Shown here piece after piece: positions 26,201 to 38,915 of a stretch of 64,000 nt of DNA (positions are counted from its first letter, which is position 1; the number at the start of each line of letters is the position of its first letter). The notes below the pieces were generated by a model. That model made no database searches, was not told the origin of the DNA, and worked only from the letters and a program-made list of their open reading frames with translations. The DNA is from Delphinus delphis (taxonomy: Eukaryota > Chordata > Mammalia > Artiodactyla > Delphinidae). The position numbers and the translations under genes are program-made. Where the stretch lies: contig NC_082684.1 of the NCBI RefSeq assembly GCF_949987515.2, positions 50,186,006 to 50,250,005 on the forward strand, in the 5' to 3' direction.

Positions 26201-27342
26201 TTTGCAGTGTCTGTTGTAATCTCTCCTTTTTCATTTCTAATTCTTTTGATTTGAGTCTTCTCCCTTTTTTTCTTGATGAGTCTGGCTAATGGTTATCAAT
26301 TTTGTTTATCTTCTCAAAGAACCAGCCTTTAGTTTTATTGATTTTTGCTATTGTTTTCTTTGTTTCTATTTCATTTATTTCTGCTCTCATCTTTATGATT
26401 TCTTTCCTTCTACTCATTTTGGACTTTCTTTGTTCTTCTTTTTCTAGTTGCTTTAAGTGTAAGGTTAGATTGTTTATTTGATATTTTTCTTGTTTCTTGA
26501 CGTGAGCTTGAATTGCTATGAACTTCCCTGTTAGAACTGCTTTTGCTGCATCCCATAGGTTTTGGATTGTCATGTTTTCATTGTCATTTGTTTCTAGGGT
26601 TTTTTTTTTTTTTTTTGCAGTACGTGGGCCTCTCACTGTTGTGGCCTCTCCCGTTGCGGAGCACTGGCTCCGGACGCGCAGGCTCAGCGGCCATGGCTCA
26701 CGGGCCCAGCCGCTCTGCGGCATGTGGGATCTTCCCAGACCGGGGCACGAACCCATGTCCCCTGCATCGGCAGGTGGACTCTCAACCACTGCGCCACCAG
26801 GGAAGCCCTGTTTCTAAGAATTTTTTTATTTCCTCTTTGACTTCTTTAGTGATCCCTTGGTTATTTAGCAGCGCACTGTTTAGCGGCCATGTATTTGTGT
26901 TTTTTACTGTTTATTTCCTGTAATTGATTTCTAGTCTCATAGCATTGTGGTTGGAAAAGATGCTTGATACAATTTCAGTTTTCTTAAATTTTCCACGGTT
27001 TGATTTGTGACCCAAAATGTGATCTGTTCTGAAGAACCTTCTGTGTGCACTTGAAAGAAAGTGTATCCTTCCATTTTTGGGTAGAACATCCTAAAAATAT
27101 CAATTAAGTCTCTCTGGTCTCTTGTGTCATTTAAAGCTTTTCTTTCCATATTTATTTTCTGTCTGGATGATCTGTCTGTTGGTGTAAATTTGGTGTTGTC
27201 CCCCACTATTATTGTGTTACCATTGATTTCTCCTTTTTATGGCTGTTAGCATTTGCCTTATGTATTGAGGTGCTCCTATGTTGGGTACATAAATATTTAT
27301 GATTGTTATGTTTTCTTCTTGGATTGATCCCTTGATCATTAT
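23261..27342 (-). mobile_element. Younger L1, 5'-truncated in ORF2 (antisense)
   Basis: The left end is the L1 3' end ('cacatctttattggagtata' as reverse). The reverse strand carries ORF2 from the endonuclease region (ARG-type 'NVENLRKLKLYQ...' near 27000) through RT (near 25400-26000: [33 protein letters not shown], [20 protein letters not shown]) to the C-terminal domain (24080-25060). Frames are broken but only lightly diverged. A young CHR SINE is inserted at 26600-26808. No target-site duplication is visible, and the older L1 target has lost about 100 bp. Confidence 0.88.
26600..26808 (-). mobile_element. Young cetacean CHR SINE (antisense)
   Basis: Near-consensus copy: T-run, 'gcagtacgtgggcctctcac', 'cactgcgccaccagggaagc'. 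Target-site duplication tgtttcta at 26589-26596 and 26809-26816. Inserted into the younger L1, so later than it. Confidence 0.95.
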
Positions 27343-27720
27343 GTGGAAAGATTGTTTGCAAATATTTTCTCTCATTCTGTGGGTTGCCTTTTTACTGTGT
27401 TGATAGTGTCTCTAGGTGCACAAAATGTATAAATTTTCTTGAAGTCCAGTTTGTCTGTTTTTCTTTTGTTGCCTGTGCCTTGATCATTATGTGCCTTTGG
27501 TGTCATACCCAAGAAATCATTGCCAAATCTGATAACATGAAGCTTTTGCCCATGTTTTCTTCGAAGAGTTTTATAGTCTTAGGTCTTTGATCCATTTTGA
27601 GTTAATTTTTTTGTATACAGTGTTAGGTAAGGGTCCAACGTCATTCTTTTGCTTATGGATAGCCACTTTTTCCTAATATCATTTGTTGAAAACACTGTCC
27701 TTTCTCCATTGAATGGTCTG

Positions 27721-28047
27721 TTTTTTGTTTATTTGTTAATTCTTGTTGGCTGCGTTGGGTCTTTGTTGCTCTGCGCAGGCTTTCTCTAGTTGCAGCAAGA
27801 TGCAGCTACTCTTCATTGCAGTGTGCAGGCTTTTCGTTATGGTGGCTTCTCTTGTTGTGGAGCACAGGCTCTAGGGTGCACAGGCCTCAGTAGTCTTGGC
27901 ATGCGGGCTCTACAGTGCAGGCCTAGTAGTTGTGATACATGGGCTTAGTTCCTCCATGGCATATGGATCTTCCCGGACCAGGGATCGAACCTATGTCCCC
28001 TGCATTGGCAGGAGGATTCTTAACCACTGCGCCACCAGGGAAGTCCC
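27721..28047 (-). mobile_element. Older CHR SINE (antisense)
   Basis: Older CHR body ('ggctgcgttgggtctttgtt', several 'gtggc' blocks, end 'ccaccagggaagtccc'). Target-site duplication ttgaatggtct at 27709-27719 and 28051-28061, inside old L1M. Confidence 0.95.
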
Positions 28048-28331
28048 CTGTTGAATGGTCTTATTAGCACTCTTGTCAAAAATCATTTGAACCGTATATG
28101 TGAAGGTTTATTTTTGGGCTCTCTGTTCTATTCCATTGGTCTCTATGTCTGTAGAGTACCTGTATCACACTATTTTGATTTTAGTAGCTTTGTAGTAAGT
28201 TTTGAAATCAGGAAGTATGTGTCATTAGTTCTGTACTGCTTTTTCAATATTGTTTTGGCTCTTCAACATCCTCTGAGATTCCATATAAATTTTAGGATGT
28301 GTTTTTCTATTTCTTCAAAAAATGTCATTGG

Positions 28332-28847
28332 AGTGAGGAGTAGTAATTTTTGACCAGGTGAGTGAATATTTGATCTGTTCATTTGCTGCTTCATAAAGTT
28401 AGACATGTAGAGTAATTGTGTCACCATAATTATGCCAGTTTCTTAATTTGCATAGTTAAAATGGTTTTACATTTCAAATACAATATTTTGATCATTATGT
28501 GTATGATTCATTAGGGAGAGATTACTGAGGTAGCATATGCTGCAACACTTTAAAAATAAGCTTTCAGATATGGCACAGTATCTTTTTTTTCCTGGATAAT
28601 AGAATTCATTATAATAATACCCTTTTAGAGTCTTCTAGTTAAGTTCCACCTAGTAAGTGTAGTATGGTCTCCAAAATGTCATTAACGCACATAGAAGAGA
28701 CTATAATATAACAGAACTGTGCAAGCATTTGCCTCTTCTTGACTTACTTGAACAAATAAATATTTAAGTTATGTTCAAGGAACAGTTATAGTCCAGATAA
28801 TGAATGGGCTGTTTTTGCAGAGGAAACAAAGAGAAAAACAAATAACG
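28332..28847. other. AT-rich intron, nothing recognised
   Basis: No gene or nameable repeat. Confidence 0.4.
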
Positions 28848-29215
28848 TATGCTAACATATATATATGGAATCTAAAAAAAAAAAATGGTTCTGATGAACC
28901 TAGGGGCAGGACAGGAATAAAGACAGATGTAGAGAATGGACTTGAGGACATGGGGAGGGGGAAGGGTAAGCTGGGATGAAGTGAGAGAGTAACACTGACA
29001 TATATACACTACCAAATGTAAAATAGATAGCTAGTGGGAAGCAGCTGCAGAGCACAGGGAGCTTTGCGACCACCTAGAGGGGTGGGATAAGGAGGGTGAG
29101 AGGGAGATGTAAGAGGGAGGGGATATATGTATGCATATAGCTTATTTACTTTGTTATACAGCAGAAACTAACACAACATTGTAAAGCAATTATACTCCAA
29201 TAAAGATGTTAAAAA
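28848..29215 (+). mobile_element. L1 3' UTR fragment (sense)
   Basis: The sense version of the same young 3' UTR seen elsewhere in reverse: 'cagaaactaacacaacattg', 'caattatactccaataaaga', then an A-tail. Only about 370 bp remain and none is coding. It is the longest of the young L1 pieces lying in the same direction as MAP4K5. Confidence 0.88.
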
Positions 29216-29686
29216 AAAGATGTTTATCCCTTATCTGCCTTCAGCAAGTATACTGGGCTCATCATAGCACAGTTTCAGTTATTCTATTTAAGGGCATGGC
29301 CTACTTTTGATTATGATTCATGTAATGAATTAATGAATATATTTTTTAAATCCTACAATTCTGACTTCTCAAGAAACCATAAGAAAGAAAGTGCACCATT
29401 ATATGATGTTATTATTTAACAGATAAGGATTAATTGCTGGGACTGTAAACTAAGACTCTTTGAAAGGTTGGAATTTCTCACTGCTTGGCTTTTTAAAGTT
29501 GCTGCCTTTATGTTAGAGTTCACTCACATACGAAGGTTGACTAATGTTTACATTCTTCCACCCCAAAAGAATCACATAGAAGTCCAGTAAATGCTTGATG
29601 ATGCAATTTTAATGCCTGGCCATGTTAGTATTGTTAATTGTTTATAGTTATGCTTTGTTCAGTTCTATAAGGTTATTTGTTTTTTA
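29216..29686. other. Intron, nothing recognised
   Basis: No gene or nameable repeat. Confidence 0.35.
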
Positions 29687-29700
29687 ATTGATTTTTAAAT

Positions 29701-32700
29701 TTTTTTATTTTTTAATACAATTTTTAAAGGTTACACTACATTTACAGTTATTGCAAAATAGTGGCCATATTCCCCATGTTGTATAATACAGTACATCTTT
29801 GTAGCCTATCTTACACCCAGTAAGTTTGTACCTCCCACTCATCCACCCCTATATTGCTCTTCCCCCTGCTTAACTGGTAACCACTGGTTTGTTCTCTGTA
29901 TCTGTGAGTCTGCTCCTTTTTTGTTATATTCACTAGTTTGTTATATATTTTAGATTCCGCATATAAGTGATATCATACAGTATTGGGCTTTCTCTGTCTG
30001 TCTTATTTCGCTTAGCATAGTGCCCTCCAAGTCCATCCATGTTGCTGCAAATGGCAAAATTTCATTCTTTTTTATGGCTGAGTAGTATTCTAGTGTGTGT
30101 ATATGTGTGTGGGTGTGTGTGTATGTATGTGTGTGTATACACCCCTACATCTTCTTTATCCATTCAGCTGTTGGTGGACACTTAGGTTGCTTTCATATCT
30201 TGCTTACTATAAATGTTCATGTATGAAAGATACATGCACATTGGGGTGGATGAGTGGGAGGTATCTTTTCAAATTAGTGTTTTTGTTTTTTCAGATATAT
30301 ACCCAGGTGTGGAATTGCTGGGTTATATGGTAGTTCTATTTTTAGTTTTTTGAGAAACCTCCCTACTGTTTTCCGCAGTGGCTGCACCAATTTACATTCC
30401 CACCAACAGTGTGCGTGGTTCCCTTTTCTCCACATCCTTGCCTAACATTTGTTAATTTGTATTCTTTCTGATGATAGCCATTCTGAGAGGTGTGAGGTGA
30501 TATCTCGTGGTTTTGATTTGCATCTCCCTGATGATTATTGATATTGAGCATCTTTTCATGTGCCTGTTGGCCATCTGCATATCCTTTTTAGAAAAAATGT
30601 CTGTGCAGTTCTTCTGCCCATTTTTTGATTGGGTTGTTTGCTTTTTTGATGTTGGGTTGTATGAGTTGTTTTTAAATTTTGGATATTAATCCCTTGTCAG
30701 TCATATCATTTGCAAATATTTTCTTCCATCTGATAGGTTGTATTTTCTTTTTGTCAGTGGTTTCCCTTGCTGTGCAAAAGCTTTTGAATTTAATTAGGGA
30801 GAAAATGGATGCACAGAGTGACAAGTTAAAAGTTTTTAACAAAGAGAAAATATAAAGAAGAAACAGACAGATGAAGAATACAATAACTGAATGAAAAATA
30901 CACTAGAAGGAGTAAACAGTAGAAAAATACACTAGAAGGGATAAACAGTAGAATAACTGATGCAGAGGAATGGATCAGTGAGCCGAAAGACAGAGTAGTG
31001 GAAATCACTGCTGCTGAAAGAAAAAGGAATGAAAAGAAATGACCATTTAGGAGACCTCTCGGACAACATCAAGTACATTAATATTCACATTATAGGAGTC
31101 TCAAAATATTTGAAGGCATTCTAGTTGAAAGCTTCCCTAACCCAGGAAAGGAAATGGTCACCCAACTCCAGGAAGCAGAGAGTCCCATACAGTATTAACC
31201 CAAAGAGGAACACACCAGGACACATTGTAATTAAAATGGCAGAAATTAAAGATAAAGAGGGAATATTAAAAGTGGCAAGGGAAAAGCAGCAAATAACATA
31301 CAAGGGAACTCCCATAAGGCTATCAGTTAATGTTTCAGCAGAAAGTCCTCAGCCAGAAAGTAGTAGCATGATGTATTTAAAGTGATGAAAGGGAAGAAAA
31401 TACAACCAAGAATACTGTATCCAGCAAGGCTCTCATTCACATTTGATGGAGAAATCAAAAGCTTTACAGACAAGCAGAAGCTAAAAGAGTTCAGCACCAC
31501 CAAACCAGCTTTCCAATAAATGTTAAAGGAACTTGTCTACGCAAAAAAGAAAAGGCTGCAACCAGAAACAGAATATTACAAAATGAAAAAGCTCATCGAT
31601 AAAGGCAAACACATAGTAAAGATAGGAAATCATCCATACACAAAGCTAGTAGGGAGGTTAAAAGACAAAAGTAATAAAACCATCTACATCCACAGTAAAC
31701 AGTTAAGGGATTCACAAAATGTAAAATATGACATTAAAGACAGTAATCATGAGAAGAGGAGAGTACAAATGCAGCGGTTTTTAAATGCATTTGAAATTAA
31801 GAGATTGGCAACTTAAAACAATATTTTATATATGTAGACTGCTATACAAAAACTACATGGTAACCACAAACCAAAAATCTTCAATAGATATACATACAAA
31901 AAAGAAAAAGGAATCCAAACACTAAAGATAGTCATCAAATCACAAGAGAAGAGAAGAAAGGAAAAAAAAGACCTACAAAAACAAATCCAAAACAATTAAC
32001 AAAGTGGCACTAAGAACATATATATCAATAATTACCTTAAATAAACAGACTAAATTCTCCAACCAAAAGACATAGACTGGCTGAATGGATACAAAAACAA
32101 GACCCATATATATGCGCCTATAAGAGACTCACTTCAGATCTAGAGACACATAAAGACTGAAAGTGAGGGGATGGAATAAGTTATTCCATGTAAATGGAAA
32201 TCGAAAGAAAGCCAGAGTAGCAATACTTATGTCATACAAAATAGACTTTAAATTAAAGACTGTTACAAGAGACAAAGAAGGACACTACATAATGATCGAG
32301 GGATCAATCCAAGAAGATATAACAATTGTAAATATATATGCACTCAACATAGGAGAACTTAAATATATAAGGCAGATATTAGCAGACATAAAAGGAGAAA
32401 TCAACAGTGACACAATAATAGCAGGGGACTTTAAGCCCCCCACTTACATCAATGGACAGATCATCCAGATAGAAAATCAATAAGGAAACAACAGGCCTTC
32501 CATGACACATTAGACCAAATGGTCTTAATTGATACATAGAGAGCATTTCATCCAGAAGCAGCAGAATACACATTCTAGTGCACATGGAACATCCTCCAGG
32601 ATAGAACACATGCTAGGACACAAAACAAGCCTCAGTAAATTTAAGAAAATTGAAATCATATCAAGCATCTTTTCCGACCACAACGCTATGAGACTAGTAA

Positions 32701-32892
32701 TCAACTATAAGAAAAAAACTGCGAAAAACACAAACACGTGGGGGCTAAACAATATGCTACTAAACAACCAGTGGAACACTGAAGAAACCAAAGAGGAAAT
32801 TTAAAAGGTACCTAGAGACATATAAAAATGAAAACAGGATGATCCGAAACCCATGGGATGCAGCAAAAGCAGTTCTAAGAGGGAAGTTTCTT
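29701..32892 (-). mobile_element. Old L1 with 5' inversion (twin-primed)
   Basis: 29701-30796 is antisense L1: T-rich tail, 3' UTR and the C-terminal end of ORF2 ('ccttgctgtgcaaaagcttt'). At about 30797 the strand flips: 30797-32892 is sense L1 with the 5'/ORF1-side region, then ORF2 endonuclease (e.g. KHIVKIGNHPYTKLVGRLKD, HNAMRLVINYKKKTAKNTNT) ending at 'gcagttctaagagggaagtt'. The middle of ORF2, including the RT core, is absent. Target-site duplication attgatttttaRat at 29687-29700 and 32893-32906 encloses both halves, so it is one insertion. The reading frames are broken. Confidence 0.88.
30893..30950. repeat. 29-bp tandem duplication
   Basis: Two adjacent copies (30893-30921 and 30922-30950), each beginning gaaaaatacactagaagg and ending aaacagta, differing only by a small ag/ga swap. 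Confidence 0.93.
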
Positions 32893-32906
32893 ATTGATTT
32901 TTAGAT

Positions 32907-34574
32907 GCTGTTTACATTTTGCAAATAATGACTTTTCATGTGTTTTAAAAGTTTTCTTCAGTTTGTCTTCTATCTTTGTACTCTGCTTATGGTACTTTTC
33001 TGTGTGGAAGGTATTTTTTCCCTCCTAGGTAAATTTGGTGGTTCTCTTTCTCTATTCCTCTCTTCCTCATACTTAAGCTTTTTGTACTGGTCAACTCTAA
33101 AGATATTTAACTGCAATTTCTTCAAGTTTTTTCCCCCTTCCAACATTTAAATATTTGCTCCATCAGGGACAGTTTTGTTCTAAGATGTGATGGAGATCTT
33201 TGGTCTGTTCTTTTTCAAATGGCTAGACAGTTTTCCAAAGCTGTTTATTCACAGGTTTGAAATGCCTCACTTATCATGAACTGAATTTCCATGTAAGTAT
33301 GAGTTTTGTTTTCTGTTTCAGTGATTCTTTTCCCCCTCCCATTCGTACTTCAGGATTATCCTGTTTTTGACTACTCTGACTTTTCATTGCATTTTATAAT
33401 CTTCATTGCTTTTATTTTTCAGTTATTTCCTTTCTGTTATAATAATTTTCTCCCAGGAGAACTTTAAAATTATTTTTATCAAAGTAAACAAAAAGCTTGT
33501 GAGAATAATTTAGAAGACTTAGCATTTGACAGTAGTAAGGATTTTTTCTTATTTAGGTCTTCAGGAAAATATTATAGTTTTTGCCACAGGCCTTCATATT
33601 TATGGTGATTTCTTGCTACTGTGAATAGCATTTTTCCTCCTCTTATACTTTCTAGTTGGTTACTGTTGATACTTATGTATCATTGATTTTATTGGATTTA
33701 TTTTCTCTGTGACAGTCTTACAGAATTCATATTTTTTCTGATAGAATTGTTATTTTTAGTGTTCTTTGATGCTCTTTTTGCTTTGAATATAACTTTGTCA
33801 AACATTGCTATTGCCAACCCTCCTTTCTTTTTGTTTATATTTGGGTAGCATATAACAAATGGATAATGCTGTTATATTTGGGCCTATCATTTTACTTTAA
33901 TCCTTTCTGGATCATTGTTTTTTAGGGTTTGTCTTGTAAGTAATTGTATTGAAATTTTATTTTACAACCCAGTTTAAATCTTTCTCCTTTTAATAGATAG
34001 GTCAGTCACTTTATTATTGGTTAGTGAGATGATTAATCACCTGTTACTGTGGGGTTTTTTTAATGTTTTTTGAAGGTTTTAAACAAAAAATGGTTAGAGG
34101 TTTCTTTTATTTTTATTGCTGATAATTTGAAAGATACACAGTCCGTAGTTTTATCAGAGGATGGCTTCTAAGACTTTGAATAATATACTTAAATTTGTGT
34201 TTTTAACTTACCAACTTAAGAAATGAAACAGGCATTAACTTCCTAGGCTTAAAGATGTTGAACTTTATACTGCTGCCTCTTCATCTCCCAGTTTTCAGAT
34301 GTTTGTTAGTTTATTTGGAGGTTTTAGTCTGAGAATTTTTTGATTATACTGGGGCATGAGTATGCATTTAATCTGCGTCTTTTTTTTTATAAGATACCAA
34401 TTATTTAGACTTAGTTTTATATTTAAACAGATTCACTGCCGACTGTTTGTCCTTTCATTCCGTGACCTTGTCATTTTGAATGACTTATTTTGTATCAGTT
34501 GTTGATAAGTTGGATCATATCATCACATTGATTTTCCTATGAATATCAGGAATAATATAATTTTGAACCACAAG
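32907..34574 (-). repeat. Ancient L1/HAL1-like remnants, likely antisense
   Basis: 'acaggtttgaaatgcctcac' with 'catgaactgaatttccatgt', and later 'ttgggtagcatataacaaat' with 'gggtttgtcttgtaagtaa', resemble degraded antisense L1. The rest is AT-rich. Boundaries are not resolvable by eye. Confidence 0.4.
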
Positions 34575-35395
34575 TTAATTGTTCTTCTCAAACTTTCTCT
34601 TCCCTCAGTCTTCCCCATTTTGCTAAGCAGTTAGCCAAGCCAAAAATGTAGGCATTGTCCTTGATTTCTCTTTCATTTGCACTCCAGAGTCAGTCTGTCA
34701 GCAAGTTCCTTCAACTCAACCTCCAAAACATATCCTGAATCCATCTACTTTTCCTAATTACCATCTTTACCCTCTCGTCTCCCTGTTTCTTCTCCCAGAC
34801 CTCCCATCTGCCACCGTCTAGTTTCCACAAAGCCACCGGAATGATCTTTTTAAAACACAGATCAGATCGTAGTGCTCTCCTGCTTAAAACCTTTGTGGAG
34901 CTTCCAAATTCCACTTAGAATAATATTCAAATTTTCAGCCTTGCTTATAAAACCCTATGTGATTGGCCCTACTTCTCTGAACTCATTGTGTATCTTTTTT
35001 CCTTCTCTACTCCTCTCTTCTTTTTTCTTCTTATTTAACCAGTCCAAGATCAAACTGGCTCTTGTATTCTGCCTAAAGTACTGTTTTTCACAATCTTTGC
35101 CCAGAAGACCTCCTGGTCATTCAGATTTCAGCTCAAATGTTATATATATCCTTGTAAAGACCCATTTCTGACTACCTAATTTAAAGTAGTCACCTACGCC
35201 CTTGTTATTTTAGTTCTCTGCCTAGGACATGTGACTGCCTGACACTTTTCTTATTTATTTGTATTTGTTTGTTTAATGTCTGTCTCTCCTAGAATGTAAG
35301 AACCATGAGAATAGTAATATGTCTTTACTGTTAATATTTCATCACCTGAAACAGTTTAGGCACATAGTGGGCATTCAATAAATATCTTTGTACAA
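34575..35395 (+). repeat. L2 LINE, long 3' portion (sense)
   Basis: One of the best-kept L2 copies here. Blocks in order: 'ccaccggaatgatcttttta', 'ctgcttaaaacctttgtgga', 'aaccctatgtgattggccct', 'ccatttctgactacctaatt', 'tctcctagaatgtaagaacc' and 'gggcattcaataaatatctt'. About 820 bp, ending at the usual L2 3' end. Confidence 0.75.
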
Positions 35396-35660
35396 AAGGA
35401 ACATTCTGTTGCCTTTGAATGAGAATGACCAGTTGACTAGATATAGAATTAGTACGTCATGCATTCTTCTGTCCTCAAAAAATCTGTAGACGTTTTCTTC
35501 TTTGAATATTGTTAGAGAAAACTGTAAGACTTGCCTGCTGTTTTTCCTCTTGTAGGTGACTTGCTGCTTCTGCCCTATTGTCTGTGGCACTAATACTGCA
35601 TATCGTCTCTAATCTGTGATGTTCAGAAAATAAGGTCTTAGTATTTATTATGTCTTTAGA
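35396..35660 (-). repeat. Possible ancient L1-family fragment (antisense)
   Basis: 'atgcattcttctgtcctcaa' and 'gcctgctgtttttcctcttg' with 'tgacttgctgcttctgccc' resemble a degraded antisense L1/HAL1 5' region. Weak. Confidence 0.35.
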
Positions 35661-37521
35661 TTTCAATTCACCCTTAATAGTAATTGTGATTTTAGTAAAT
35701 AACTATAAAATTAGTCACCTGAGAAATAAGTTTTTCTTATCTTTAAATATATATACATTTTTTTAGTAGTTTCATTTATTTTCATAATCTATGTTTTAGA
35801 ATTTGAGAAATTGGTCTTCTCTTTGTGACAGTGATTTTATTCATTTGGGTTGTTTCATTACATTTTATTCGTGGATTTGTTTTGTTTTGTGTCTTAAAAA
35901 ATGTTTTCTGTATTGATAGTAGATTTTTATACTATTTTTTTTCTTTATTAGCATTTTCAGAAAAGCCAAAGCAGATGGTGGTTTTCACGTTTTTGAAACA
36001 GAGTTAGGGGAGTTTTTATGTCAAAAATACGATGGTATAGTAATGAATTTTGTCAACATTCAGTTCAGATACCTCAAATAATTCTGGAGACGGCTGTATT
36101 TCAGAATGAATTCTTGACTGTACTCAGCAGCTTTTTAAAAAATTGCACTAAAGCCAGTATAGTGCAAAAGTGCTTCCTTGTATTTATTTAACAGATGAGC
36201 TGGTTTAGAATTTTATTTAGACCTGAGAAGATAATCATTTGCCAATATGACGTAGAATATTACAATATTACAAATTTACTGACTTGTTCCTGGTAATTTA
36301 ATTTTATAATATTATATTTAAAATTTCACTGAAACAGATTGCTTTTGAGACTCTTCTAATATTTATAAAATTCCTAAAGTGAACTTAGGGTTAGGAGCAA
36401 AAATAGATTAGCACAGAGAACTGTTTTTTTAATTAACCACAAAAATAACTGATAAAGAAAATGAGTGGGTATTCTTCCCTATATTTGTTGCCGTTTGTAT
36501 ATATACACAAGCAAATTATTATTTTCAAGAGTGATTTAACCATTTCTCGATCTCATTTTTATAGTATATACTTATTAAATATAGGTACCATTTTATAAAT
36601 GGTGACATTTAAATAACGTTTGACTTACTAGTGAGTAGTATTGAAAATAAACAATACCAATGATACCATTTTGAGTTTTGTTATCTCTTTGGTCAGGCAT
36701 CAGGACTGCCCTATAAAAGTAGGCAGATATTATGATGATGCGTGTCACCATGTTTTCCTGTCTGTGTCTGAATTTCAGCCTACCCTCTAACTCATTTTAC
36801 AGATGCTGCTTTTGCTCAACAAGTCTGTAGCTAGTGCCAGCCGACAGTCAGAACAAGATCAAGCTTTCCTGGGAAAGCTGATCATCAGAATCCTAATTTG
36901 CCTTCCCATCTCTTCTCTCCTCCCATTATCCCCTTATTATGGTGGAACTACATGACAGTACTTTTAAATTTTGCAAATTATCATTTGTTTAAAACTGTGA
37001 GCCTTGCATACAGGGATGGAACTTAATAAAATCATTGCCCAGGGTGATTAATGCAATACTTTTTTTGTTTGCTTGTTTGTTTTTTAAAGTGCTAAATTGG
37101 AAATATTCATGAAATAGTCTGATATTCATGAAATAGTCCAATAGTCCAAATATTGATGAAATATTTTATTTTTAAATAAAATAACAAGTTAAATGTATTT
37201 TACTAGATTAATCAGTTTTCAGAGTAAGTGGGAATCTTTAAAAATCTTTCAATAGGTGTTTAAAACTTTTTTCAGTTTTACATTATGATATCTCATCTTA
37301 TTTCCTGGAAGTATAAACGGAGAAAGTAGAGTAAAGTTTTTTAAAGTCAGAAAGTATATAAAGATATAAACAGCAATTAATTTGCCTTGTTAATGTTCTT
37401 GAAACAATTCCCAAAGTAGGAGGTTTAGCCAAATAGGACAAATGTCAGCTGTGCTGATTAAGTGGTATGTTCCTGCTTTTCAGTATTTACTTCTATTTTA
37501 ATGTGTTCGTTTTTTTTCTTT
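35661..37521. other. AT-rich intron, nothing recognised
   Basis: Includes a small repeat of 'atattcatgaaatagtc' near 37100-37150. No gene or nameable transposon. Confidence 0.4.
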
Positions 37522-37855
37522 TTAATAAATTTATTTTTGGGTGTGTTGGGTTTTTGTTGCTGCACACGGGCTTGCTCTAGTTGCGGCAAGTGGGGGCTAC
37601 TCTTCGTTGCGGTGCGTGGGCTTCTCATTGCGGTGGCTTCTCTTGTTGTGGAGCACAGGCTCTAGGTGTGTGGGCTTCAGTAGTTGTGGCACACAGGCTC
37701 AGTAGTTGTGGCTTGCGGGCTCTAGAGTGCAGGCTCAGTAGTTGTGGCGCACAAGCTTAGTTGCTCCGCAGCATGTGGGATCTTCCTGGACTGGGGCTGG
37801 AACCTGTGTCCCTGCATTGGCAGCTGGATTCTCAACCACTGCGCCACCAGGGAAA
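37522..37855 (-). mobile_element. Older CHR SINE (antisense)
   Basis: 'gggtgtgttgggtttttgtt' through many 'agttgtggc' blocks to 'ctgcgccaccaggga'. Its right end is clipped a few bases short of the usual 'agccc'. Confidence 0.93.
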
Positions 37856-38506
37856 TAATAGATGCAGAAAACTAATAAAGGCTAAGCAGACATTTTCTGC
37901 CATTTAATAGGTAAAAATCACTTGTAATGCTAGAGTACTCTGTTTCCCTTAGATTCCAATTTCCTTCTGAACACAAGATAAAATAGAAGTGAAGATACTT
38001 TTTGCTACAATATATAGAAAAGGTGAATTTCAATGTCGGATTCTAATTTAGAATCGATAAATAGATATTTAATCGAATTTAAAACTGAGAAGGATTTTCT
38101 GTCTAGGTGAGTTTTCGGAATCTAAGATAAGCATTCTTCCAGAGAAAATGTTTTGTTAGAAATGACTTTTATTTATATTTTATATTCATTTTGCTCAATG
38201 GAAAACATTCATGAATATTTCCTTATTTGCAACCAAAACAGTCAGATTGACAAGTTGCCATCACTATATTTTTCATGGACATTTGAAAATTAACTGACAG
38301 AATATTTAGAATTGGACTAATTAATTTTCTGAAGATAATACTGACAATTTATTAGGGTACAGTAAAATCAGTTTTCACTTCAGAATCTATTTTTAACATT
38401 GATTTTATTTCATAAACTTCACAAATATATTTAATACTTAGTGCAGAAATCTTTTCCCAGTGCTTGATATTGTAAATATATATATTTTTATAAATAGAAA
38501 TCCATT
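37856..38506. other. AT-rich intron, nothing recognised
   Basis: Lies between two CHR SINEs. No gene seen. Confidence 0.4.
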
Positions 38507-38832
38507 TTAAATTTATTTTATTTATTTTATCTCTGGCTGCATTGGGTCTTTGTTGCTGCACGCAGGGTTTCTCTAGTTGTGTGGAGCTGGGGCTACTCTT
38601 CGTTGTGGTGCACAGGCTTCTTATTGCGGTAGCTTCTTTTGTTGCAGAGCACGGGCTCTAGGCACGCGGGCTCAGTAGTTGTGGCTCAAGGCCTCTAGAG
38701 AGCGGGCTCAGTAGTTGTGGAACACGGGCTTAGTTGCTCCATGGCATGTGGGATCTTCCCACACCAGGGCTCAAACCCGTGTCCCCTGCATTAACAGGCG
38801 GATTCTTAACCGCTGTGCCACCAGGGAAGCCC
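38507..38832 (-). mobile_element. Older CHR SINE (antisense)
   Basis: (tttat)n tail, 'ctggctgcattgggtctttg', to 'ccaccagggaagccc'. Complete. Confidence 0.95.
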
Positions 38833-38915
38833 GACGTTGCAAATATTAATTAAAAGATCTACTTCTAGCATTGTAGTTTTGCTATATATATTTATATATA
38901 TATATATATATATTT

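Larger units (their letters stand above)
22837..28331 (-). mobile_element. Old L1M (antisense), split by a younger L1 and a SINE
   Basis: Old L1 text runs 22837-23260 ('aatgtacacataacataaaa', 'tctccacatcctttacaaca'), stops at 'gatcctctgcccattttt', and resumes near 27345 ('gcaaatattttctctcattc') through 28331. A younger antisense L1 fills the gap and a CHR SINE lies at 27721-28047. About 100 bp expected between the two halves is missing. No intact reading frame remains. Confidence 0.8.

Noticed and set aside
22837..28331. A novel multigene or defence system in the repeat-dense block
   Set aside because: Every part fits L1M, younger L1 or CHR SINE; nothing is left unexplained beyond short junctions.
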